DNA from: Azolla caroliniana
Lineage: Eukaryota; Polypodiophyta
Direction of reading: 5' to 3'
NCBI GenBank assembly: GCA_043228905.1
Contig: JBHGNT010000021.1
Location: 2,356,001-2,420,000 of the forward strand
Length of the DNA: 64,000 nt
Position 1 is the first letter of the stretch; each line of letters opens with the position of its first letter. Under the pieces are notes generated by a model. It searched no databases. It had not been told where the DNA came from and saw only the letters and a program-made list of their open reading frames with translations. The translations under genes and the position numbers were made by a program. Below are positions 34,862 through 45,323 of this stretch, one piece after another.

Positions 34862-37605
34862 TCACTCTGGCATGGGGTGTCTTACTAGTCCGATCCTCTT
34901 CCGGCATGCATCCAGCTTGTCGGGTGTCAACACTTTGGTCAGCATATCTGACTCGTTCTCGTCCGTGTGGATCTTCGTCAGCACGAACTCCTTGTCTTCT
35001 ATCCTTTCCCGGATCCAGTGATATCTTCGCTGGATGTGCTTCGTCCGGGAGTGATAGGCCACGTTCTTTGCAAGGTGGATGGCACTCTGACTGTCGCAGT
35101 AGAGTCGGTACTCCTCCTGCCGGATACCGAGCTCTCTAATGAAGTCCTTCATCCATATTATTTCCTTGCCGGCTTCAACAGCCGCCATGTACTCCGCCTC
35201 CGTGGTTGACAACGCAACCGTCTTCTGCAGCCTCGACTGCCACGACACCGCTCCCCCTGCATACGTCATCACATACCCCGATGTGGACCGGCTGGTATCT
35301 GCATCAGCCGACATATCCGAATCGGTAAAGCCGTCGAGTTCGGGCTTACCGGAGCCGAATCGGAGGCACACGTTTGCCGTGCCCTTCAGGTATCGGAGTA
35401 TCCACTTGACCGCGTTCCAGTGCTCTTTGCCGGGATTGCTCATGTACCGGCTCACCACTCCGACTGCATATCCTATGTCCGGTCTTGTACACACCATTGC
35501 GTACATCAAGCTTCCGACGGCAGAGGCATATGGTACTTTCATCATGTCCTCCTTCTCAGCCTTTGTCTTGGGGCTTTGCTTGCTGGACAACTTGCAGTTT
35601 GCCGGGAGGGTTGACCCGACCGGTCTTGCTTCTGACATGTTGAACCGGTGAAGCACCTTTGTCACGTACTTCTCCTGTGACAGCCACAACTGCTTCTTCT
35701 TCCGGTCCCGGATGATGTGCATCCCTAGTATTTGCCTCGCCGGACCCAGGTCCTTCATTGAGAAGGTTCGGTGAAGCGCTTTCTTCAGCATCCGTATCTT
35801 GACCTGGTCCCGTCCGACGATCAACATGTCGTCCACGTACAGGAGGAGTATTAGAAAGTCTCCTCCTTCGAACTTCTTCACAAACACGCAGTGATCGGAC
35901 TGCGTTTTGTGGTACCCTTCGTCGGTCATGAAAGAGTCGAACTTCCGGTACCATTGCCGGGGAGCCTGCTTCAGTCCGTAAAGGCTCTTCTTCAACCGGC
36001 ATACCAGGTGTTCCTTCCCTTTCTTCTCGAATCCTTCCGGTTGCTGCATGTAGATCTCTTCTTCGAGGTCACCGTGAAGGAATGCCGTCTTCACGTCCAT
36101 CTGTTCTACCTCGAGGTCCATGCTTGCCGCTATGCTCAGCACTGTCCGGATGGAGGTCATCTTCACTACCGGGGCAAATATCTCGTCGAAGTCGACGCCC
36201 TTCTTCTGCTGGAACCCCTTCACCACGATTCTGGCTTTGTATCTCGGGGGGTTTCCGGCATCTCCCGGTTTCAGCTTGAACACCCACTTGTTTCGAAGTG
36301 CCCGCTTTCCTTTCGGCAACTCCACAAGTTCATATGTGTGGTTCTCATGCAGGGAATCCATCTCCTCCTGCATGGCACTTAACCACCTGCGGCTATGGGT
36401 GTCAAGCTTTGCTTCTTCAAAACTCTCCGGCTCCCCCTCGTCGGTTAGCAGCACGTGCTCTGGTTCCGGAAATCTCCGGGGGGCCCTTCTCTCTCTTAGA
36501 GGATATCTCCGTTCCGGAGCTTCGGTAACCGGCTCCTCCGTTTCCTCTTCATCCGAATCCATTTCGGGATCGGGGCCGGTTCCGGTATCAGTTTCATCTT
36601 CCTCGGCCGGTTCTGTTTCTTCACCGTCTTCGGCCGGATCCTCGAGTGCTAACCGGTCCCTTGCCGGTCGGGACTGCTCCTCGTAGAGTTGATCCTCACC
36701 GGTTGACTTGGAGCTCTTCATCTTCTTCTCCGACTCCCAGTCGGCGAGTGTCTTGTCCTCCATGAAGACGATATCTCGACTCTTGAATATCTTCTTGTCG
36801 ACCGGGTCCCATACTCGGTAGCCGAACTCGTCGTCGCCGTAACCGAGGAATATGCATGGCTGGGTCTTTGGATCTAACTTTCCTCTCCGGTCCTTTGCCA
36901 CATGAACATATGCGAGACACCCGAACACCTTCAGATGCCGGTAGGACACTTCCTTACCGGTCCACACTTTCTGCGGCGTGTCTCCGTCCAAAGGTACTGA
37001 GGGTGATCTATTTATCACATACGTCGCCGTCGACATTGCCTCAGCCCAAAATCCCTTGGGTAATTTCGCATGTGCTAGCATACTCCGGACCCTCTCCATT
37101 ATGGTCCGGTTCATCCTCTCGGCCAGCCCGTTCAGTTCCGGCGTCTTCGGCACAGTAAACTCGAGCCGGATTCCCTTCGAGCGACAGTACTCTGCGAACT
37201 GCCCCCGGTATTCCCCTCCGTTATCCGCTCGTATCGCTTTCAGCTTCTTGCCGGATTCTCTTTCCACTCTCGCGTGGAGTTCTTTGAAGACGGACAATAC
37301 TTGGTCCTTTGTCTTCAACGGTGCCGTCCACAGCTTCCGGCTATGGTCATCTATGAATGTTACGAAGTACTGAGCTCCGCCATGTGACTTCGCTTCTACC
37401 TGACACACATCAGTGTGTACCAACTCCAATGGTGCGCTACGTCTCGTCGGTGGCCTTGAGTGGAAGGAGGTCCGGTTTTGCTTACCGGCCAGACAGTCGG
37501 TACACTTCCCCAGGTGTACGTGCTTTACCGGTATCAGGTTGTCTTCGGCAAGCCTCTTCATCCCCTTCTCGCTCATGTGGCACAGCCTCTTGTGCCACAA
37601 CTCAC
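34862..37605 (-). CDS. Copia polyprotein, pre-integrase to RNase H (912 codons open)
   Basis: In order: GAG-pre-integrase (LWHKRLCHMSEKG, HLGKCTDCLAGKQ), integrase core (LELVHTDVCQ, FIDDHSRKLW, IRADNGGEY, LNGLAERMNRT), reverse transcriptase (NKWVFKLKPGDA, QMDVKTAFLHGDLEEEIYMQ, catalytic LLYVDDMLIVG), and RNase H (GFTDSDMSADADTSRSTSG, STTEAEYMAA, YCDSQSAIHLAKN), ending RIGLVRHPMPE. No internal stop. The frame joins the upstream gag-protease only across a 1-nt frameshift near 37610, so it lacks its own start codon at the natural N-terminus. Typical Copia domain order (PR-IN-RT-RH). Confidence 0.9.
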
Positions 37606-39467
37606 CGGTAGTGTCAGCTTGCCACGTTCAGCTCCTCCGGACATAGCCGGGAATTCATCAGGTACAGTGTGTTGACCTTCCGGGCCCGAGCCACTATCAG
37701 GCTCCCTTTGCTGAACTTCATGATGCCGTTCCGGATGCTACCCGTGTAGCCTTCATCGTCTAGCCTCCCGGCCGAAATCAGGTTCATTCGAACCTCCGGA
37801 ACGTGTCGAACATCCTTCAGCAGCATCTTGCATCCGGTTGATGTCATCAGCCACACGTCTCCTATGCCGGCAATCCGGCATGTACCTTCATTTCCCATCC
37901 GGACACAGCCGTGCTCACCGGCTGTGTAGGATGAGAAGTATTTCTTCTCCGGGGTCAGGTGGAACGACGCTCCGGAATCGACCACCCAGGTCATCTCTTC
38001 ACCGGCAAGGTTCAGCTCCCTCTCTTCGGTAATGAGCATTATCTCTTCTTCACTTGCCGCGAGTGCCGTCGTTCCTTTCCGGTCCTGCCCTCGCCGATCC
38101 GGACCTCTCCGGTCCGTGGCTCCCCGGTATGCACCGTTTCGCTCCGGTGACTTCTTTGAATCGGTACCGTCGGTTCCGTTGTCTTTCCGGAAATGCCGAC
38201 AGTTCTTCTGGAAGTGCCCCGGCTTCCCACAGTAGAAGCATGTAGGTCTTCCCCTCGACTGCGACCGTGTCCCCGACTTCTCCCGTCTTTGCGGACTCCG
38301 GTTCCGTTGTCTTCCCCGTTCCGATTCGGTAAGCAGCGCCTTCGAGTCGGAGGCCGGTTCTTTATCTCTCCGACGCGCTTCTTCATTTAGAATACTTGTC
38401 TTTACCGTTAGTAAAGACAAGTTCTCTTCCTTACAGGAGGTGCTGAGAGTAACTACCAAGTTCTCCCAGCTCTCCGGAAGAGGTCCGGTTTTGCTTACCG
38501 GCCAGACAGTCGGTACACTTCCCCAGGTGTACGTGCTTTACCGGTATCAGGTTGTCTTCGGCAAGCCTCTTCATCCCCTTCTCGCTCATGTGGCACAGCC
38601 TCTTGTGCCACAACTCACCGGTAGTGTCAGCTTGCCACGTTCAGCTCCTCCGGACATAGCCGGGAATTCATCAGGTACAGTGTGTTGACCTTCCGGGCCC
38701 GAGCCACTATCAGGCTCCCTTTGCTGAACTTCATGATGCCGTTCCGGATGCTACCCGTGTAGCCTTCATCGTCTAGCCTCCCGGCCGAAATCAGGTTCAT
38801 TCGAACCTCCGGAACGTGTCGAACATCCTTCAGCAGCATCTTGCATCCGGTTGATGTCATCAGCCAATGTACCTTCATTTCCCATCCGGACACAGCCGTG
38901 CTCACCGGCTGTGTAGGATGAGAAGTATTTCTTCTCCGGGGTCAGGTGGAACGACGCTCCGGAATCGACCACCCAGGTCATCTCTTCACCGGCAAGGTTC
39001 AGCTCCCTCTCTTCGGTAATGAGCATTATCTCTTCTTCACTTGCCGCGAGTGCCGTCGTTCCTTTCCGGTCCTGCCCTCGCCGATCCGGACCTCTCCGGT
39101 CCGTGGCTCCCCGGTATGCACCGTTTCGCTCCGGTGACTTCTTTGAATCGGTACCGTCGGTTCCGTTGTCTTTCCGGAAATGCCGACAGTTCTTCTGGAA
39201 GTGCCCCGGCTTCCCACAGTAGAAGCATGTAGGTCTTCCCCTCGACTGCGACCGTGTCCCCGACTTCTCCCGTCTTTGCGGACTCCGGTTCCGTTGTCTT
39301 CCCCGTTCCGATTCGGTAAGCAGCGCCTTCGAGTCGGAGGCCGGTTCTTTATCTCTCCGACGCGCTTCTTCATTTAGAATACTTGTCTTTACCGTTAGTA
39401 AAGACAAGTTCTCTTCCTTACAGGAGGTGCTGAGAGTAACTACCAAGTTCTCCCAGCTCTCCGGAAG
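37469..39467 (-). repeat. ~1 kb tandem duplication within the Copia gag-protease region
   Basis: Copy 1 at 37469-38480 (1012 bp) and copy 2 at 38481-39467 (987 bp). Junctions carry GGAAG at the end of each unit. The copies look identical apart from a 25-bp deletion in copy 2 around 38862, within the protease/pre-integrase part. Both include the same 1-nt frameshift after ELNVAS. Confidence 0.9.
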
Positions 39468-39923
39468 GGTACACATCAGCATGATGGCTTGCATTGCGTC
39501 ATCCAACGGGAACTTGATCGCCGCAAGCTGGTTCACGAATCCCATGAACGTGCTGACGTGTTCGACCATGCTCTCGCCGTCCCGGTACTTAAGATTCACT
39601 ATCTTCCTCATCAAGGAGGTCCGGGTCAGAGCATTCTTCCTCTCATACAGTCCGGACAGCTTCTGCCACATCGCATAGGCGTTCGTATCGTTCGCCACAT
39701 GTTGCAGAACACTTACATCGACATATTGCCGGATCGTCGCTACGGCTTTCCGGTTCAGGAGCTTCCACTTCGACTCTATTACCCCCTTGGGTATCTCGGC
39801 ATTGTCGATCGGTTCGTACAGGTCTCGGACGATGAGAAGGTCTTCCATCTTTATCTTCCAGTTGGCGTAGTTCTGTGAGTTCAACACCATCATGCCCGGA
39901 GGCCCACTACCGCCGCCTTCCAT
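37614..39923 (-). pseudogene. Copia gag-protease, duplicated and frame-broken
   Basis: 38766-39923 starts MEGGGSGPPGMMVLNSQNY and contains UBN2-type gag, the CCHC knuckle CFYCGKPGHFQKNC and the protease WVVDSGASFHLT. It then leaves frame at the 25-bp deletion of duplication copy 2. 37614-38459 is the second, undeleted copy of the late gag-protease part ending CPEELNVAS. The integrase frame resumes after a 1-nt shift. The unduplicated ancestor would have read as one Copia polyprotein. Confidence 0.85.
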
Positions 39924-39954
39924 TTTCTGTGTTACCGTCGCTCTGATACCACTT

Positions 39955-40611
39955 TGTTGAACACAGTGCTCGGCCGCAACCGAGGAATAGGATCAACTCA
40001 CAGAAAACGGGAAATACAAAATACACGAAGACAACAGAGAGAAAGGTACACTGGATGTTTTACGTGGAAAACCCTAAATGGGAAAAACCACGGGAGTCCT
40101 CAAACTCCAACTATCACTATAAACAGAGATGTACACTGGTGAAGCTACAAGGCAACAACCTTGAGCTCACTGTCTTCGCCACAGGCGGCGATAATACACA
40201 GAGGCAACGACCTCTTCGTCTCTCTCTCTCTCTCTCTCTCACTCGGCTGCTCTCACTTCGCTCCCTCTAAGTGGAAAAACAGAAAAATGAGCAACAACTA
40301 CAAACTGTTTGCCCTAAGTCATATTTATACACATATGACTTTCGGGCTATTTACAAATATAGCCTCGAGGGCCCTTGGCAAACATATTCACAAATATGTC
40401 CCCGCATCCGGATCTCTTTCCGGGTACATTCGTCATCCGGCTCCGTAGCCGGGGTCTTCATCATCCGGCTCCGTAGCCGGGGTCTTCATCATCCGGCTCC
40501 ATAGCCGGGGTCTTCATCATCCGGCTCCATAGCCGGGGTCTTCATCATCCGGCTCCGTAGCCGGGATCTTCATTCCCGATTCCCGGACATCTGACCATCC
40601 CATCCGGAGGG
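39955..40611 (-). repeat. Copia LTR (right copy, truncated) with 28-bp hairpin array
   Basis: Begins TGTTGAACACAGTGC right next to the primer site. Five 28-bp units start at 40441, 40469, 40497, 40525 and 40553, each containing CCGGCT-CCGT-AGCCGG or the CCAT variant, a 6-bp stem hairpin. A CT microsatellite lies near 40216-40240. The terminal ~11 bp are missing. Confidence 0.8.
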
Positions 40612-43600
40612 ACCTCCTCATTCGGCAGGTAGGTTGGGTGCAACTCGTCTCGATGCCGGATCGCGGAGTGCATCTGACAGTTTTCACATGTCGTCACGAA
40701 CTAGTACACATCCCGGTACAACCCCGACCACCAATACTTCTCTTTTAGTTTCTCGAACGAGGCCCATGTCCCGCGGTGTTCGGCCTAAGGACTCTCATGG
40801 TACGCCGTAAGCAACACGTCCTGCTCATCCTTTCTTGCTACTATGCGCAGTGGGACACCGCCTCGCTTCTTAGGGTGCCTCCATATGTTCCCGTTCCGTA
40901 CGAAGAACCGGTAAGCTTTATTTCGGATTTGGTTAGCCTCTTCTTTTGTCCACGTGGCCTGGTGTCATTGTCTTCAAGAACCTACCGATCTGGAGCCACT
41001 CCCCGTCGTACTCGCCTTCGTGAAATTCTTTAAGCGCCAGAGTGTTCCTCTCCCTCGTTATGTATGCCGTCTCAAAGAAGTCTACGCCGACTTCCTCATC
41101 CTCTGAAACCATGCCGTCCTCGTCGTCGAACCATGCTCTCGAAAGCATGTCAGCCATGGGGTTGTCCTTCCTGAAGATGTGCTGTATCTCCGAATTTAGG
41201 GACTTGATGTACACGATCCACCTGAGCATTGCCAGGTCCGGAGTCACGCATCCAGAAATCATACTGAGAATCGGTAGGCAGTCCGTCTCGATTATTACCT
41301 CTGTCCCTATAAGATAATCTTTGTCAGCCTTAACCGCCGAAACGATACCCCATAGTTCGCCTTATCTTGGGCGTATCCTCGTTGTCGCTCACTGAGAACC
41401 TTCACCCCGAAGCGGATCGGGAACCGCACGCCGCTCTTGTCCTCCTGATTGATCACCCATCCGATCCCGGTCGGACTTGTGCCAACGGTTACGTAGATGG
41501 GGATCTCCTTGCCATAAACTACCTTCTTGAGAGCTGGTGTTGCGGTAAGCACCTCCTTCAGTCTTCGGACCAACTCCGTATGCTCCTTGCCCCATTCAAA
41601 TATGCGCCCATTCTTCAGCAACCCGTGAAGTGGTTCCGCGACGTGTGCATAGTGTGGAATCCAGATGTAGTAGAACACGCACGCATCTAGGAACCTCCGC
41701 AACTTCGTAACCGACTTGCACTCTTCCTTCATTGCGGAGATGGCTTCTATCTTTGCCGGAGACGGTTCCGTGACCGACCATTAGGATCTCTGATTGGCCG
41801 AACGCCAATTTCTCTCCGGAGAAGGTGAGCCGCGCGTCCTCTAGCCTTTGCAGCACCTTCTCACAGTCATTAATGTGGTTCGCGACGAACCTCTGTCATC
41901 CGTCCGGCCCATCCGCCTTGTCCTTATCCTCCACCAGACATCCTTTGATCGGGATGTCGTCCAGGAATGGCATGGTGATGTCCGGGATCTAGTCCCTCAT
42001 CACCTTGTTCATCGCATTCACCATGTGCGCCACCGAGTTCATCCCTCCTTGCGGGAGGGTTAGGCTCTTTTGGTTATGAAATTAAGAAGAAGAAAATTCG
42101 TCATCAAATTGATCGTGTAACTTGTTTCTTAAATCTAAAGATAAAAGTTCAATTAATCTCTCTCAATCTAAAGTCAAACGTTTAATCTCAATTTCTCTCT
42201 TTCCCAATCTATCTTAAATACTTCCTCACTAAAGCTTGTACCAACTTCGAATCCTTCCGGTCCAGAACCCTGACGATTCCACCTCACAATCCGCGCCTAG
42301 TGACGAATCTTCACGACAACGGCTAGTTGGAACTGATCGTACCCCGAGTACAGATCACCGACCGAATAGATCAATCTTCCGGCGAAGGCTTCTGTGAACT
42401 CGTCTATCGTCGGTCCAATAACTGCATTACGAATGGTCACCCTGTTGACCAGTTGCAGGTCCTGAATGAAGCGCAGCGTGCCGTTCTTCTTCGGTACGGT
42501 AAACCACCGATTCGAATATGGGGCGCTCGACGGTTCGAGGATGCCCATCTCCACTTTCTGCTTCATTAGCTCCATCAGCTTCGGGATGTGAGCTCTGGGT
42601 ACTGGAATCAGCTTGAGATTCCACGGCACATGCGGCACCGTGAATATCACCATCGGCTCCACTATCGTCAGGTCTACGCACCCGATCTCCTTCGGCGAGA
42701 ATGCAAAGGCTTTCCCGTGCCTTCCGAGCATCCTCCGAAACCGGTCCTCCTCTGTCGGCAGTAGAAACCCACCCCCACCGACCTTGAGCTCCCATAGCGT
42801 TATGTCGGTGAATCGGTGCCTTATGCTGACCAATTGCCGTAGACTTGGGTCCGACGCGACCCCCTTTATCCGCTCTCCGCTGCCCTCTGGCAAGGGTGTC
42901 GTGACTGGCCTCACTTTCCGGTCCACAGTCTTGTACTTGGTATCCATGCGGGCCGTCCGACCGGACCCGACTTTTTCCCCGAAGTCAGCGATGACTTCGT
43001 ACATCTCCATTGAGCTAACTGGAACTGCCCGGTCTTCTCTAAGGCCTCCTTCAACAACCTCGCGTAGTTCCCCCAAGGTGTCATCGAAGGACACCGCCTC
43101 CACGGCACCGCCAATCTCTTCTCTAGGGCCAATGACTCTGTACGCCCTGAGTCTTTCTTCCGCCCGCTTCTTTTCCCGGCCATTGACGCTGGCTATAGTA
43201 CAACGTCCGTTATTGGAGAACCAAAATTTCCTATCTAGGGTACATGTGTGGGGTTCTTCCGAGGTGTCCGGACTATCGCGGCCCCACGCCTTGATAGCCC
43301 TCTCTAAAAATCCCCTCGGCTCTTGCCGCCGAGGGTCTCACGGTTACGCTCATGGTTCGGCCTCACCGTCAAATATTGAAAGAAGCACTGTCTGTCCTGG
43401 CCCTTCACGCAGGTACGCCGATCCATTGTCAAGCACCTACATTTCCATCCATGCCGTCGTAATGTATGGCTCGTCGAGTATCACCGAGTGCGAGGAGGTC
43501 TCCAGCACAAAGAAGTGTTGATCTATCTCAACGTCACCGAGCTTTACGCGTACATTCGGGCACGCACCATGCAACTCCTTCGTAGCGCGTGTCGCCGCGC

Positions 43601-43692
43601 GTATCTTCCACCCGTGCTTGGTGTTGATCGGCCACTTCCCCTTCTTGTAGAAGTCCATGGACATCAGGTTGATCTCCGAGCCGTGGTCTATC
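40612..43692 (-). pseudogene. Older Ty3/gypsy pol, 3' part (protease to start of integrase)
   Basis: Read right to left. End of protease at 43664-43437 (LMSMDFYKKGKWPINTKHGW). Reverse transcriptase at 43103-42297 (RWFTVPKKNGTLRFIQDL, IYSVGDLYSGYDQFQ), interrupted by an AT-rich insert at ~42062-42290. It continues with QGGMNSVAHMVNAMN and the catalytic MPFLDDIPIKG near 41955. RNase H at ~41530-41330 (GTSPTGIGWVINQEDKSG, ERQRGYAQDKANYG), then the NPMADMLSRA connection near 41145. Integrase zinc region near 40740-40640 (EKYWWSGLYRDVY), cut at 40611. In-frame stops at 41989, 41897 and 40701 each fit a CAG-to-TAG or CGA-to-TGA change. The other half of the element is at 49368-50605, beyond the inserted chromovirus. 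Confidence 0.8.
42062..42290. other. AT-rich insert in the Ty3 reverse transcriptase
   Basis: About 225 bp, much more AT-rich than its surroundings, replacing roughly 20 codons between YDQFQLA and the QGGMNSVAHM segment. No protein homology, no clear terminal repeats. It could be a small insertion or a patch of non-element DNA. Confidence 0.5.
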
Positions 43693-43703
43693 TGTCATGA
43701 GAT

Positions 43704-43785
43704 GGCAAGACTCGTGGCAAGACTCGAACCCATGACCTTATGGTATATGTGTCGAGCTCTTAACCATCTCACCATCTATTGTAAT
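43704..43785 (-). other. tRNA-like module in the LTR (A-box and B-box on minus strand)
   Basis: Minus strand reads GATGGTGAGATGGTTAAGAG, resembling the 5' half of a tRNA-Leu/Ser-like gene, followed by GGGTTCGAGTCTTGCC with a near-perfect B-box (GGTTCGAGTC, 43721-43730). The same module is present in the 3' LTR at about 48931-49010. A full cloverleaf does not form cleanly. Pol III activity is inference. Confidence 0.5.
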
Positions 43786-43888
43786 TCATAGAATATTATT
43801 TTCATTTATGTTTTATTATAAGAAAGTAATGTATATTCCAGATTTCTCTGGAACATTCTAGAAGCTTCAGGATTATTCCTGAGAACAC

Positions 43889-43896
43889 TATAAAAG
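43889..43896 (+). promoter_or_regulatory. Predicted TATA box of the young chromovirus LTR
   Basis: TATAAAAG. Usual spacing of ~30 nt puts the transcript start at about 43919-43923, exactly where AAATTGGTTCAA begins. Confidence 0.6.
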
Positions 43897-44137
43897 AAGG
43901 CACTAAGCATTATGTTGAACCAAATTGGTTCAACACCAGTCTTAAGCCTCTTAGTCGATTTGTACTTATCTTTCATATAATATAAGAGCTGCTGTCATCA
44001 TCCTATTTCTCTCTCTCTCTCTCTCCTCTTCTCACTTCCTCTCTCTCGGGAATCTTACGCAGTCCCGTCCTCTTAGTACTAATAGTACTACTCTTCTTAG
44101 TACTAATTCCATCTCTGTTTTAGTACTATTCCTGACA

Positions 44138-44152
44138 GTTTGAACCAATTTT
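44138..44152 (+). promoter_or_regulatory. Primer-binding site, apparently self-primed
   Basis: Directly after the LTR comes GTTTGAACCAATTT. It does not start with TGG, so it is not a site for the 3' CCA end of a tRNA. TTGAACCAATTT (44140-44151) is the exact reverse complement of AAATTGGTTCAA (43922-43933), which falls at the predicted 5' end of the transcript, as in Tf1-type self-priming elements. Confidence 0.6.
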
Positions 44153-44206
44153 TTCCTCTAGCCTACTTGTCACTCTCCCTCATCCTCCTACCCTTTCCCC
44201 TATACT

Positions 44207-45311
44207 ATGGCTACTGTTAGCGCCCAAGAATACCAATCCGTTTTCTCCGAGCTACAGTGCCTAAAAGAAAAGTTTGTTGCCTTGGAACAAGAAAACCAAC
44301 GGCTGATAGGGGATCTGCAACAAATCTCTCTAGAAAAACAACAAACGCAACAACAACATGGGGAGTTAGCGTTACGGGTACAACAACTCGAAGCAGCGTT
44401 GCAACAACAAGGATCCAGTCCTCAAGGATTTCATAAAGAGCCCAAGATTGGACTTCCTGTGAAATTTGATGGAACGCGTTCGCAATTTCGGGGATTCCTT
44501 AATCAGGTACGCTTAGTCATCCAGATGCATCCTTCCCGATATCCCACTGATGCATCTCGAGTCGGCCTAATAGGCACGCTACTTAGCGGCTCAGCCTTGG
44601 CATGGTTCGCTCCGCTTCTAGAAAAACAATCGCCCTTGCTTAATAACTTTGAAGATTTTATTGGTGAGTTTAAAGCCTGCTTTGGAGACACCGACAGCAT
44701 CAGGACGGCGATCAACAAGATCCGGCGATTGCGTCAAGGCGGATTTCCGCCTACTTGCTTCAGATATACCCTGGGATGATCAAGCACTAATGGAGCAGTT
44801 TCGCTATGGCTTGCGAAACGATGTCAAAGATCTACTTCTAACTTTCCCCGAAGAACCAAAGTCTCTTACGGAGGCAATCAGTCGAGCAGTTCGATGTGAC
44901 AACCGCCTTTTTGAACGGCGTTCAGAACGTCAATTACAGATACCACGCTCTAGGCCAGAGCCCACTTACGCCGCAGTCGCGGCTAAACCGTTTGCACGAG
45001 ACATACCTCAAGCAAATACTTCGACACCGATGGAGATCGATACCATGCGTCGACGCGGCCCGTTATCGGAAGAAGAAAAGCAACGACGACGTGCCAATCG
45101 ATTATGCCTTTATTGCGGTGGACCAGGACATATCGCCATCAATTGTCCCCATAGGCCAAGAAGACAGGTAAATCAAATTGTCGCCTGTACTAAACCTGAG
45201 TCAATTCTTCCCTTCGGAGTGTCTGATAGTAGTAATAGTACTAATAGAGTGTCAGATAGTATTCATAGTACTAATAGCCCAAGTATCTCAAATAAATTTG
45301 AAAATCCTTAG
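44207..45311 (+). pseudogene. Chromovirus gag with a frame break
   Basis: The N-terminal part is open from 44207 (MATVSAQEYQSVFSELQ), with a coiled-coil region (LEQENQRLIGDLQQISLEKQ) and the Ty3 gag core (KIGLPVKFDGTRSQFRGF, ALAWFAPLLEK). After NKIRRLRQG near 44738 the homologous reading continues one frame over (ADFRLLASDIPWDDQALMEQ), implying a small deletion. The C-terminal part carries the CCHC knuckle CLYCGGPGHIAINC and ends at TAG 45309-45311. A single gag protein cannot be made from this copy without frameshifting. Confidence 0.85.
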
Positions 45312-45323
45312 TCAATTAGATGA

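Larger units (their letters stand above)
33947..40611 (-). mobile_element. Copia element with internal tandem duplication (33.9-40.6 kb)
   Basis: Read right to left: LTR 39955-40611, primer site (CTCTGATACCA on +, i.e. TGGTATCAGAG) 39941-39951, gag, protease, integrase, reverse transcriptase and RNase H, then a purine-rich tract (AAGGGGGAG) and LTR 33947-34851. The left LTR is complete (TG...CA). The right one stops at GGAGGGACCT and lacks the GTCTCCCAACA end, where decayed Ty3 integrase begins. The two LTRs carry different tandem arrays (54-bp versus 28-bp units), unusual for one insertion. A ~1 kb segment of gag-protease-pre-integrase is duplicated in tandem. Confidence 0.85.
43693..44137 (+). 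repeat. 5' LTR of the young chromovirus
   Basis: Contains a minus-strand tRNA-like module near its left edge, a TATA box at 43889, a palindrome at 43914-43934 (GTTGAACCAA-A-TTGGTTCAAC) and a CT run near 44010-44025. Ends CTGACA. Confidence 0.95.

Noticed and set aside
34318-35139. 273-codon repeat protein on the + strand
   Set aside because: The unit is a 54-bp LTR repeat, so any frame stays open; it then runs antisense through Copia RNase H.
40441-40575. CRISPR-like array of short palindromic repeats
   Set aside because: Units are contiguous with no unique spacers, lie inside a retrotransposon LTR, and the window is from a plant nucleus.
42613-43521. 302-codon + strand open frame
   Set aside because: It is antisense to the Ty3 reverse transcriptase region, which has clear domain motifs on the minus strand.
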